DNA from: UBA10646 sp003456175
Lineage (GTDB): Bacteria; Bacteroidota; Bacteroidia; Chitinophagales; Chitinophagaceae
Assembly (NCBI GenBank): GCA_031976225.1
Contig: DALYLQ010000001.1
Location: forward strand, 62,001-126,000
Length of the DNA: 64,000 nt
Direction: 5' to 3'
Of the stretch, positions 55,201 through 62,086 are shown in pieces; within the stretch, counting starts at the first letter, position 1; each line of letters begins with the position of its first letter. Made by a program: the position numbers and the translations under genes. The notes beneath the pieces were generated by a model. The model saw only the letters and a program-made list of their open reading frames with translations. It did no database searches and was not told where the DNA came from.

Positions 55201-55617
55201 GGTGCCAATTCATTAAAAGCAGCGCAACAACATACCGTTACCGATCTTGCCAATAGCATTTTCTTGGGCAATGGCAAAGGTGTATTTACGCAAGTGCCAA
55301 CCACACAACTACCTTATACCATGCAGTTATCGCCGCTAAGAGCAATGTTAGCACTCGATCCAACGCATGTATTATTAGCAGGTAATTTTTACGATAACAA
55401 CATACAAATGGGCCGTTACGATGCCGATTATGGCTTACTGTTACAAACACAACCCACATTTACCGCATCGTTATTATGGCAGCCGAATTCAACAACACTG
55501 CCTATTACTTATCAAGTTCGTAACATGCAGCCACTACAAGTAGGCGGTAAGCAGGCGGTGTTATTGGCTAAAAACAACGCCCCCATACAACTACTGATGT
55601 ATGAAAAGCTACGCTAA
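52300..55617 (+). CDS. FG-GAP/ASPIC-UnbV repeat lipoprotein (paralogue 2)
   Basis: A 1105-residue lipoprotein (lipobox VVVAC, Cys about 19), closely similar in length and repeat pattern to the upstream paralogue: GDFNNDGLQDVFFASNQSQ, VDINNDGLLDIYVC, NDVNNDGYPDIYVGNDFH and a middle domain with QPVRGFQSSMEVPLQ (ASPIC-UnbV). The pair are tandem duplicates that have diverged. Only three bases separate the two, so they share one transcript. The many Asp-rich blades predict calcium binding. Ligand unknown. Confidence 0.86.
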   Translation: MRCKSIFSWVLMLVVVACGKPTQQPLLQVLTAEQTGIHFANNLTATNAFNMFKYMYFYNGAGVGVGDFNNDGLQDVFFASNQSQNSLYLNKGNFTFEDVTAAANIPVKSGWSTGVSVVDINNDGLLDIYVCKVSGYEGLTGTNELLICKGIKNGIPTYVNEAEAYGLNFKGFSTQAAFFDMDVDGDIDMYLLNHAVHHNGTFAQRSSFENAIHPTSGDKLYRNDAGRYTDITQAAGINSTAIGYGLGIAINDVNNDGYPDIYVGNDFHENDYLYINQKNGTFKEVLNEQIQHTSQFSMGVDMADLNNDAQPEIISMDMLPDDPYILKRSLGEDAYDIFQVKLKHGYNHQYARNNLQLNRGNGKFSEVGLYAGIYATDWSWAPLLVDLNNDGLKDIFITNGIPKRLNDIDYVNYISNEEVQAKIRTNTIGEKDMAVINNYPEIKLPNKVYLNQGNVQFTDAAISVADNIPTFSNGAAYADFDNDGDIDIIVNNINDKASCYRNTCNDTKQAPSFTITLKGNTTNKNAIGARVLLYTNKQVLSYEKQPVRGFQSSMEVPLQLAVPTTTIDSAILIWPDNTYQYLTIDTTKLYNTLTYQPNLPKFNFKQLQPQPIQHHYVWSDITKAAQLQYTHQENSFVEFDREQLIPWMVSKEGPALAVADVNADGLHDVFVGGARDQPAALFMQQSNGTFSNRTSTALLADSSFEDVAATFADVNNDGSPDLLIASGGNEFYGNDEHNQPRLYLNDGKGNFSKQLHAFDGIYATASCIVAADFNSDGWLDVFIGARAQPNAYGTIPESYLTVNDGNGNFKKATNALQKIISRIGLVTDAVATDINGDAKPDLLIATEWGHIYSVTSSGQAYTQATIGNKGLWHKLLVADVNADGITDIVAGNLGLNSRLKATEQQPIRLYINDFDGNGVTEQILTYYLNGKEIPFANKDELQKQLPILKKKFLYAEAFAKADLSTLLGANSLKAAQQHTVTDLANSIFLGNGKGVFTQVPTTQLPYTMQLSPLRAMLALDPTHVLLAGNFYDNNIQMGRYDADYGLLLQTQPTFTASLLWQPNSTTLPITYQVRNMQPLQVGGKQAVLLAKNNAPIQLLMYEKLR

Positions 55618-55631
55618 TCACATTTTAACAA

Positions 55632-55668
55632 CATTTACCGTAAGGTAATACACACCTTGCGGTAAATG
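55632..55668. repeat. Inverted pair of dispersed words forming a 14-bp hairpin
   Basis: CATTTACCGTAAGG (55632-55645) and CCTTGCGGTAAATG (55655-55668) are reverse complements except for one position, separated by nine bases. They can fold into a hairpin between the FG-GAP pair and the next gene. Confidence 0.9.
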
Positions 55669-55677
55669 TATATCGCC

Positions 55678-56391
55678 ATGCGAGCCCTAAGCATCACTTT
55701 TTTAATCATATTAGCTACCTACTACGCTTGTAAGCCACCTGCGGTGCAATACGAAACTGTACCGCCTCGCTTCCACATAGATAGTGGTGCTACGCTAGTG
55801 ATTATTGATAATGCTACCATTCAAGCGAATGGCTTAATGGGTAACAAAAAACGTGATGCTGTTTTGCAAGATATTAAGCAGGTGTATATAGATAGTTTGT
55901 TGCAGCAATGCACGCAAGTGTTACAAGTAAGGCCTGTTTTAGATTCGGGTGTAGCAGAGCCTAACACTGCAGTTGTAAGTATCAACCATCGTGGTAATGT
56001 GCTTAGTGCAGAACAAGTGCAAGCCTATTTGCAAAAGCACAAAGCCAACTATGCATTAGTAATACAATCATATCATGGCGGCTTCGATCAAGAGCAAGTA
56101 CAACGCGAACGCAATAACGATGGCTCTGTATCAAAAACGGCGAGCTATGCCATTTATTTTGGAACTACCGTGTCGTTTTACCATCGGCAACAAGCCATTG
56201 TGGCTAGCGAATACTTTGAAGCCAGAAAGTTTCATAGCAACCGAGCGGTATTGAGTGGTTTGCTCGCAGCAGGCCCCTCGTATGAAAAAAACAAGCAACA
56301 AATTATGGCGATGGCGCTAGCACAGCAAGCACAAATACTTGATCTTTTTAGAACACATCAGCGCATCAAGCAAAAACCACTTTTTCGATAG
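55678..56391 (+). CDS. Small putative lipoprotein of unknown function
   Basis: About 237 residues. The N-terminus (MRALSITFLIILATYYACKPP) looks like a lipoprotein signal with Cys at about 18, although the residues before it (TYYA) are not an ideal lipobox. The body is soluble with helical and strand stretches and a basic C-terminal tail. I recognise no domain. A frame beginning at ATG 55666 uses the ATG of a dispersed word and is less likely. The gene ends seven bases before the convergent xylulokinase gene. Confidence 0.6.
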   Translation: MRALSITFLIILATYYACKPPAVQYETVPPRFHIDSGATLVIIDNATIQANGLMGNKKRDAVLQDIKQVYIDSLLQQCTQVLQVRPVLDSGVAEPNTAVVSINHRGNVLSAEQVQAYLQKHKANYALVIQSYHGGFDQEQVQRERNNDGSVSKTASYAIYFGTTVSFYHRQQAIVASEYFEARKFHSNRAVLSGLLAAGPSYEKNKQQIMAMALAQQAQILDLFRTHQRIKQKPLFR

Positions 56392-56398
56392 TACCACC

Positions 56399-57874
56399 TT
56401 ACGGTAAATAGGAAAGCAGACGCTGCTTCCATTGCTGATAAAAATCTTCGTACTGCGTTAGCTTACCGGGTTTAATCGCTTGCACAGGCTGCTTACCCAC
56501 AAAAGCATCTTGGGCATTAAATGCACCTAAGCCAATGCCTGCGGCAATAGCGGCACCAACGCTACCTTCAGTATCGTAGAGTTCAAGTTCAAGATTGGTA
56601 ACATGGGTTAGCGCCTGACAAAAAGTATCGCTTAAAAACATATTGGTGCGACCGGCTTTCATTTTGGTAGGAGCTATTCCGTTTTCCCGCATAATATCGA
56701 GCCCATACCTAAAACTGTAGGCAATCCCTTCTTGCACCGCTCTGAAATAATGGGCTGGCGTATGTACATTTAAATCGATGCCAAAAAGTTGTGCACCTGG
56801 CATTGTATTGTTAAGCATACGTTCGGCACCATTACCAAAAGGTAAAAACATGAGCCCGTGTGCTCCCGCAGGTATCGACTGCGATAAAAAATTCATATCG
56901 TTGTAACTATACTGCGGCCCTAAAATGCGACGAGCCCAATTGTATGCATTGCCAGTGCCATTAATACATAATAAAATTCCAATACGCGGATCTTCGGCGG
57001 TATGATTCACGTGTGCAAAGCTATTCACTCTACTTTCTGCATCGTACGATAAGTGTTGTGTTACACCATACAAAACGCCGCTAGTGCCGGCAGTGGCAGC
57101 TATTTCGCCTGGTTGTTGTACGTTTAGGCTAAATGCATTGTTGGGTTGGTCGCCACATTTATAGGTTACTGGTGTTCCAGCTTTTAAACCAAGCTCATCG
57201 GCTACCGCCGGACTCACGCTGCCATGTGTGCCAAATACTGGGTGTATAGCGGGTATGTAATGCGTATCTAGTTTGTAATGTTCAAACAGTTGGCCACACA
57301 GAGTATTGTTTTTAAAATCCCAGAAAATGCCTTCGCTTAAGGCACTAATACTAGTAGTGGCTTGTCCGGTAAGGCAAAAAGAAACATAATCGCCAGGCAA
57401 CATCATAGCATGAATTTGCCGATAGATATGCGGCTCGTTTTGTTGCACCCAGGCTAACTTACTAGCAGTGAAGTTACCCGGACTATTCAGTAAATGGGTT
57501 CTACAATAATCTTTACCAAGCGCTTCAAAAGCACTCTCGCCAATAGCTACAGCACGGCTATCGCACCAAATAATACTAGGCCGTAGTACATGATAATGCC
57601 TGTTTAAAAGCACTAATCCATGCATTTGATAGCTTATGCCAATGCCTTTGATATCTTTCGGGTTGTATTTACCAGTTGCATTCGCCTTGATAATAGCTTT
57701 TTGCGTATAACTCCACCAATCTTCAGGATGTTGCTCATACCAGCCTGGCTTAGGCGATTGAATGGGTGCCTCACCTTCCGGAAATTGTGCTGCTGCAACT
57801 TTAACTTTAGTTTCAGCATCAATTACAGATACTTTTACAGAGGAGGTGCCAATATCAATTCCTAATAAATACAT
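56399..57874 (-). CDS. xylB: Xylulokinase (FGGY family)
   Basis: A 491-residue sugar kinase. The N-terminal ATPase loop is MYLLGIDIGTSSVKVSVID, and the middle has GVLYGVTQHLSYDAESRVNS, and IGILLCINGTGNAYNWARR. FGGY-type sequences in the C-terminal half (MKAGRTNMFLSDTFCQALTHVTNLELELYDTEGSVGAAIAAGIGLG) close the nucleotide site. XylB phosphorylates D-xylulose for the pentose phosphate pathway. The pentose specificity is a family-level inference, and related kinases act on other ketoses. A copy of the dispersed word (56397-56409) overlaps the last codons. It has no neighbouring xylose isomerase or transporter in the window. Confidence 0.88.
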   Translation of the reverse strand: MYLLGIDIGTSSVKVSVIDAETKVKVAAAQFPEGEAPIQSPKPGWYEQHPEDWWSYTQKAIIKANATGKYNPKDIKGIGISYQMHGLVLLNRHYHVLRPSIIWCDSRAVAIGESAFEALGKDYCRTHLLNSPGNFTASKLAWVQQNEPHIYRQIHAMMLPGDYVSFCLTGQATTSISALSEGIFWDFKNNTLCGQLFEHYKLDTHYIPAIHPVFGTHGSVSPAVADELGLKAGTPVTYKCGDQPNNAFSLNVQQPGEIAATAGTSGVLYGVTQHLSYDAESRVNSFAHVNHTAEDPRIGILLCINGTGNAYNWARRILGPQYSYNDMNFLSQSIPAGAHGLMFLPFGNGAERMLNNTMPGAQLFGIDLNVHTPAHYFRAVQEGIAYSFRYGLDIMRENGIAPTKMKAGRTNMFLSDTFCQALTHVTNLELELYDTEGSVGAAIAAGIGLGAFNAQDAFVGKQPVQAIKPGKLTQYEDFYQQWKQRLLSYLP

Positions 57875-58006
57875 GCATCAATCGTTTATAGTTCGTGAAT
57901 GTAAGTATACATAGTAATAAAATCCTGAAATCATCGGTTGAAAAAAGTTCTGTAGCGGTTATGTAATGCTAAGCTTAAAAACATCTTTCAATGCTAAAAA
58001 CTACCT

Positions 58007-59857
58007 ATGCAACATTTACGTAAGTACATTTTTCTTATGCTTGGTTTATTGGTTATTGCAGGCAATAACTATGCACAAACCGCTGCACAGCTCGATAAAG
58101 TAGTTGTTTTTTCGAGCGGTGCCGAACTGCATCATAGTGTTACCCTTGCGGTAAAACAGGGTGCAAGCGAGGTTCAGGTATATCAGTTAGCTCGTGTAGC
58201 CGATGTAAAAAGTATTCAAATAGTAGCTCCCACGCAGGTAAGTGTTGTTGGAGTGAAGTATCAGCACAACTACTTACAACCTGCTACCAACAACAATAAG
58301 CTACTGCAAGATTCTATCAGGCAAGTACAAGCACAGATAGCACAGTTGCAGCTACAAAAAAGTGAGGCCGATCAAATGCAGCAGCTTTTAAAGGCGAATA
58401 TGGAAACCAAGGGGCAAGCCGGCTTACAAGTGGCTGAGTTTGCGAAGTTTTTCGACTATTACAGAGCTAAACTAAATACACTACAAAAAGAAGTACAGGT
58501 GCTTCATACTAACATTGAGGCCTTGCAAGTAATTCAACAGCGCTTACAGCAGCAGGCTAATGAGCAAAGCCAGCGTAAAGAGCAACCTACAGGCAGTATT
58601 ACCCTGCAATTACAAAGTACAATTGCCGGTAAATACACTTTTCAGATAAGCTATATTGCTAGTGCCGCATCGTGGAAGCCATCGTATGAAATCAAAGTAA
58701 AGAATGTACAAAGTGGCATTCAAATTATTCAGAAAGCAGCCATTGTACAAAATACAGGCATTGATTGGAAGCAGGTAAAACTGTCGCTCAACAGCGGTAT
58801 GCCATTGAATCAGCAAGAGGCACCAGTATTAACACCCCGATTTGTAAGGTATGTGAATCCATACACTGGTAGAACAAAGAATAAAGAAACAATCAACTAT
58901 AACACTAATGAGTATTCGGCTGATGCCTTAGAGCAAACCGATGCTCAAAATTTGGAAAGCATGCTACAAGGTAGGGTTGCAGGCGTGAACGTAACCGGAG
59001 TGCCAGGAGCTAGTAAGCAAGTTACACTTAGAGGCATTAGTTCTATTAGTGCCGGTAGCACACCATTGTATATTGTAGATGGCGTTCCGGTAGAGGCAGC
59101 TATCTTTCAAAAAATTCCATCTGTTCAAATTGAAAGCATCGATGTTTTGAAGGATGCAGCTGCAACTAGTATTTATGGAAGTAGGGGAGCACAAGGTGTA
59201 GTAATGGTTACTACTAAAAATGCAACCGACTATATCTCTCAAGATCAACAATTGCTAAATCAACAGTTCGAGGTAGAACTACCTTACGATGTAGTGCAGG
59301 GTTTTAATGCACAAACAGTAACACTACAATCCAAAGAAATTCCGGTAATGTATAAGCATGTAACAGTGCCAAGTATCAACCCTCAAGTGTACTTGGTAGC
59401 TGAAATAGCCGATTGGAGTAAGTATAATTTGTTACCGGGCAGCGCTACTATTCAAGTGCAAGGTACGTATGTTGGTACTACTATGCTTAATACTGCCGCC
59501 ACTAGCGATACCCTTGCTTTAACACTGGGTATAGACAAGCAAGTAAACGTACAGCGCAACGTATTGAAAGATGTGAGCAGTGTAAAGTTTTTAGGCAGCA
59601 GTAAGTTGCAAACTTTTACCTACGAAATAGTAGTGAAAAATAATAAGCAAGAAGGTATTGCCTTACAGTTGCAAGATCAAATTCCGTTGACTACAAACAC
59701 CGATATTCAAATTGAGTTAAAAGATGCTGGTGGCGCTACCATCACCGACGATAAAGGCTTTTTAACATGGCAGCTTAATCTTGCTCCTGGTGAAGTAAAA
59801 AAATTGCAGTATACATTTACCGTAAGGTACCCGAAAGATAAAATAGTACGTTGGTAG
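58007..59857 (+). CDS. DUF4139 (MuiA-like) protein with an embedded SusC-type plug segment
   Basis: A 616-residue exported protein (signal peptide ending NYAQ at about residue 24). The N-terminal half has VVVFSSGAELHHSVTL and a coiled-coil region (about 100-200). The DUF4139 beta region (SITLQLQSTIAGKYTFQISY, ASWKPSYEIKV, SLNSGMPL) begins near 205 and resumes at about 415 to the end. Between them, at about 312-405, is a stretch with the TonB-receptor plug signature: MLQGRVAGVNVTGVPG, VTLRGISSISAGSTPLYIVDG and IDVLKDAAATSIYGSRGAQG. No barrel follows, so it is not a receptor. The gene stands between xylB (divergent) and an M56 gene (convergent). Confidence 0.82.
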   Translation: MQHLRKYIFLMLGLLVIAGNNYAQTAAQLDKVVVFSSGAELHHSVTLAVKQGASEVQVYQLARVADVKSIQIVAPTQVSVVGVKYQHNYLQPATNNNKLLQDSIRQVQAQIAQLQLQKSEADQMQQLLKANMETKGQAGLQVAEFAKFFDYYRAKLNTLQKEVQVLHTNIEALQVIQQRLQQQANEQSQRKEQPTGSITLQLQSTIAGKYTFQISYIASAASWKPSYEIKVKNVQSGIQIIQKAAIVQNTGIDWKQVKLSLNSGMPLNQQEAPVLTPRFVRYVNPYTGRTKNKETINYNTNEYSADALEQTDAQNLESMLQGRVAGVNVTGVPGASKQVTLRGISSISAGSTPLYIVDGVPVEAAIFQKIPSVQIESIDVLKDAAATSIYGSRGAQGVVMVTTKNATDYISQDQQLLNQQFEVELPYDVVQGFNAQTVTLQSKEIPVMYKHVTVPSINPQVYLVAEIADWSKYNLLPGSATIQVQGTYVGTTMLNTAATSDTLALTLGIDKQVNVQRNVLKDVSSVKFLGSSKLQTFTYEIVVKNNKQEGIALQLQDQIPLTTNTDIQIELKDAGGATITDDKGFLTWQLNLAPGEVKKLQYTFTVRYPKDKIVRW

Positions 59858-59880
59858 GAATTATCAAATGATAGTAGCTG

Positions 59881-59923
59881 ATTTAACCAAAGGGGCGGCC
59901 GCAGGCCGCCCCTTTGGTTAAAT
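59881..59923 (+). terminator. 20-bp perfect hairpin between convergent genes
   Basis: Bases 59881-59900 pair perfectly with 59904-59923 around a GCA loop. The core GGGGCGGCC/GGCCGCCCC matches that of the hairpin at 6186. It is placed between the convergent DUF4139 and M56 genes. Confidence 0.8.
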
Positions 59924-59934
59924 ACAATGCATAA

Positions 59935-61557
59935 CTAACGAAGGGTGTGCATTACACTATCGAGTATATGCGATACTATTTTTTGAGGGATAGGTGGTTT
60001 TTTGCGCTGTGTAGTGTTGTAAGGGGTAGCCGCACCCCAAACTATTACTACTCGGGGTTCTTTTTTGTCTCGCCAAATTTCTTTGAAGTATGCTGGTGTT
60101 TCTAAGTTTACCTGCACACTGTAAGCTCTTCCTTTTTTGGCTGCGCCGTACAATTTGCTTGCAGAATAATGTGCAAAATCGGTTGCACGATAGTTATTCA
60201 AAGCTGTATTAGGTACACGTTTTCCATCAATCCAAATACCATACGCATTTGGATTTTTAAATTTCTCTAATTGAACTGTTGTAGGCGACTCAGGGCGTGG
60301 TGGTTGTTGCAGCATTAGCCAAAAGCCATAAAATGCATAGCGCTTTTCTTGCTTGGTCATTTCGTTGTAGTTATCTGTAATTGCCTTGCGTAATGCATAA
60401 CTAGCAGCGAGTAAGTGTAAGGTGTCGCCTTTATAAAGCACTATTTTTTTGGCTTGCGCTATAAGCTCAAAATGCTGGCGCAACAGTGGTGTAGTATCTA
60501 ATAAAGGTGCCAACTGCTGTTTTTTTGAAGCGGCAGTACTATCGCCGCGTGTTGGTGGTTTCACAACTACAATGGGCTCTTGCGGTGTATAGTAGTTGGT
60601 AGTTTTCCTTACGGTAAATCCTGTTACCAATACCATACCAACAGCAAGCATACTTAAGCGAAAGGCTTTATTAAAGCCTGATAGCGAGGGTTGATGTATC
60701 ATAAGAAAGCGTTTTTGAAGTGTAGCAAAAGCAAAGCCACTGCGTAAGCCAACCCAATTTTGCTGCTGCTGACTAAATTGTAGCAACAACTGTAAGTACG
60801 CGACACGGTTGTTGGTTGCTGTTAAAGCAGCAGCATCGGCTAGGTGCTCGTGGTTAAGTTGTATCTGACGTTTGTATGCGAATAAAAATGGATTGAACCA
60901 CTGCAAGCTTTGTACGAAAGCCCATAACCATAAATCGAAGCTGTGTTTTTGTGTAACATGTGTGGCTTCATGGCGGAGTATTGGCGTGAGCATTGGTAAT
61001 TGCGGTACAAGTTTGTCGCCAATAACAATATTGCGATAATAAGCGTAGCAGGTATTACTGTTAGGGGCAACACGCAGGTGATAGCCTTGATAGTTGTGCT
61101 GCGGTAATTGTTGAATATAACGATAGTTATGCCATAACTGAAAACTGCGATAAAGTAACACACATAGCGCTACTAATGTGTATAGTATCACTAATGCAGT
61201 TCTCCAATCAACTATTAGTATTGTAGTTGGTAATGCAGGCTTCGCATGTTGGTTTGTTGCGGTAGGCTTAATAGCAATTAATGGTGCTTTGTTGGGTGTT
61301 TCTTTTGTTGGTGTGTACGTATTGGATACCTCATTTACCGTAAGGTTAGCTGTAACCTCTAATACCTCTGTTGCGATGGGTAAAGTGGTGAGTGTAAAAG
61401 TGGGAGCTTGAACAAATGGTAATACCAAGGGTATTATTAAAAAGCTTATTAATACCCATCGTTTTAAACGGTGAAATGGTAACCTACTTGCGAATAGGGT
61501 GTAGGCTGCTAAGAACATACCGGATGCTATCGTAGATAAAATGGCGTATGATATCAT
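59935..61557 (-). CDS. M56 family metallopeptidase (BlaR1-like sensor-transducer)
   Basis: A 540-residue membrane protein. Hydrophobic segments lie at about 4-24, 34-50, 112-136 and 300-320, with a zinc-protease HEATH motif at residues 196-200 (RHEATHVTQKHSFDLW), which is the HExxH of the BlaR1/MecR1 peptidase. The C-terminal part (about 330-540) is extracytoplasmic and not a penicillin-binding sensor domain, so the signal is not a beta-lactam by sequence. The start overlaps the BlaI-like repressor gene by four bases (ATGA), and the two work as a sensor-protease/repressor pair. Confidence 0.87.
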   Translation of the reverse strand: MISYAILSTIASGMFLAAYTLFASRLPFHRLKRWVLISFLIIPLVLPFVQAPTFTLTTLPIATEVLEVTANLTVNEVSNTYTPTKETPNKAPLIAIKPTATNQHAKPALPTTILIVDWRTALVILYTLVALCVLLYRSFQLWHNYRYIQQLPQHNYQGYHLRVAPNSNTCYAYYRNIVIGDKLVPQLPMLTPILRHEATHVTQKHSFDLWLWAFVQSLQWFNPFLFAYKRQIQLNHEHLADAAALTATNNRVAYLQLLLQFSQQQQNWVGLRSGFAFATLQKRFLMIHQPSLSGFNKAFRLSMLAVGMVLVTGFTVRKTTNYYTPQEPIVVVKPPTRGDSTAASKKQQLAPLLDTTPLLRQHFELIAQAKKIVLYKGDTLHLLAASYALRKAITDNYNEMTKQEKRYAFYGFWLMLQQPPRPESPTTVQLEKFKNPNAYGIWIDGKRVPNTALNNYRATDFAHYSASKLYGAAKKGRAYSVQVNLETPAYFKEIWRDKKEPRVVIVWGAATPYNTTQRKKPPIPQKIVSHILDSVMHTLR

Positions 61558-61925
61558 TGATCTTTAGCTTTGATTTGAGCATCAATAATGGCTTTGAGTG
61601 CTTCTAGTTCTTTTTTACTCAAAGTGGACTGTTCTGTAAAAAATGAAGCAAACGCAACTGGCGAATTATCAAAAAAATTGCGAACCAAGTTACCCAGTTG
61701 GTTTTTAAAGTAAGCTGTCTTAGGCACTAGGCTATAGTATTGCCGTGAGTTGCCATGTAGCCGAAATGCAATGAACTGTTTTTCCTGAATGCGTTTCAGT
61801 AGGGTTGCCACAGTTGAACTTGCTGGTTTGGGTTCGGGCAAGTGTTCTAAAATGCTTTTAAAGTACAGTGGCTCGTTTTGCCAAACAATGTCCATGATTT
61901 GTGCTTCTGCTTTTGTGAGTTCCAT
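61554..61925 (-). CDS. BlaI/MecI/CopY family transcriptional repressor
   Basis: A 123-residue repressor. The winged-helix DNA-binding part is MELTKAEAQIMDIVWQNEPLYFKSI and then KPASSTVATLLKRIQEKQFI. The dimerisation helices follow in the C-terminal 50 residues (FFDNSPVAFASFFTEQSTLSKKELEALKAIID). It is probably inactivated when the M56 protease encoded next receives its signal. A BlaI-type dyad lies just upstream of its start, so it should control its own operon. Confidence 0.93.
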   Translation of the reverse strand: MELTKAEAQIMDIVWQNEPLYFKSILEHLPEPKPASSTVATLLKRIQEKQFIAFRLHGNSRQYYSLVPKTAYFKNQLGNLVRNFFDNSPVAFASFFTEQSTLSKKELEALKAIIDAQIKAKDQ

Positions 61926-61946
61926 TTCTATATCATTAGAATGTGT

Positions 61947-61962
61947 TCTACAAATGTAGAAT
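61947..61962 (-). promoter_or_regulatory. BlaI-type operator (TACA-N2-TGTA)
   Basis: TTCTACAAATGTAGAA has perfect 7-base arms, and its core TACAAATGTA matches the known BlaI/MecI consensus TACAnnTGTA. It ends 21 bases upstream of the repressor start, so it would block transcription of the repressor and M56 genes. Confidence 0.78.
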
Positions 61963-62086
61963 TAAAAACAATCCCACAAAATTTTTGTTCTATAGCTGTT
62001 TGTAGGCCACTAAAACCTCACAAAGCAGCATTTGCATCCATTTATTGCGTTACTTTACGCACAAATACGCACAATTTAGCAGCTAT

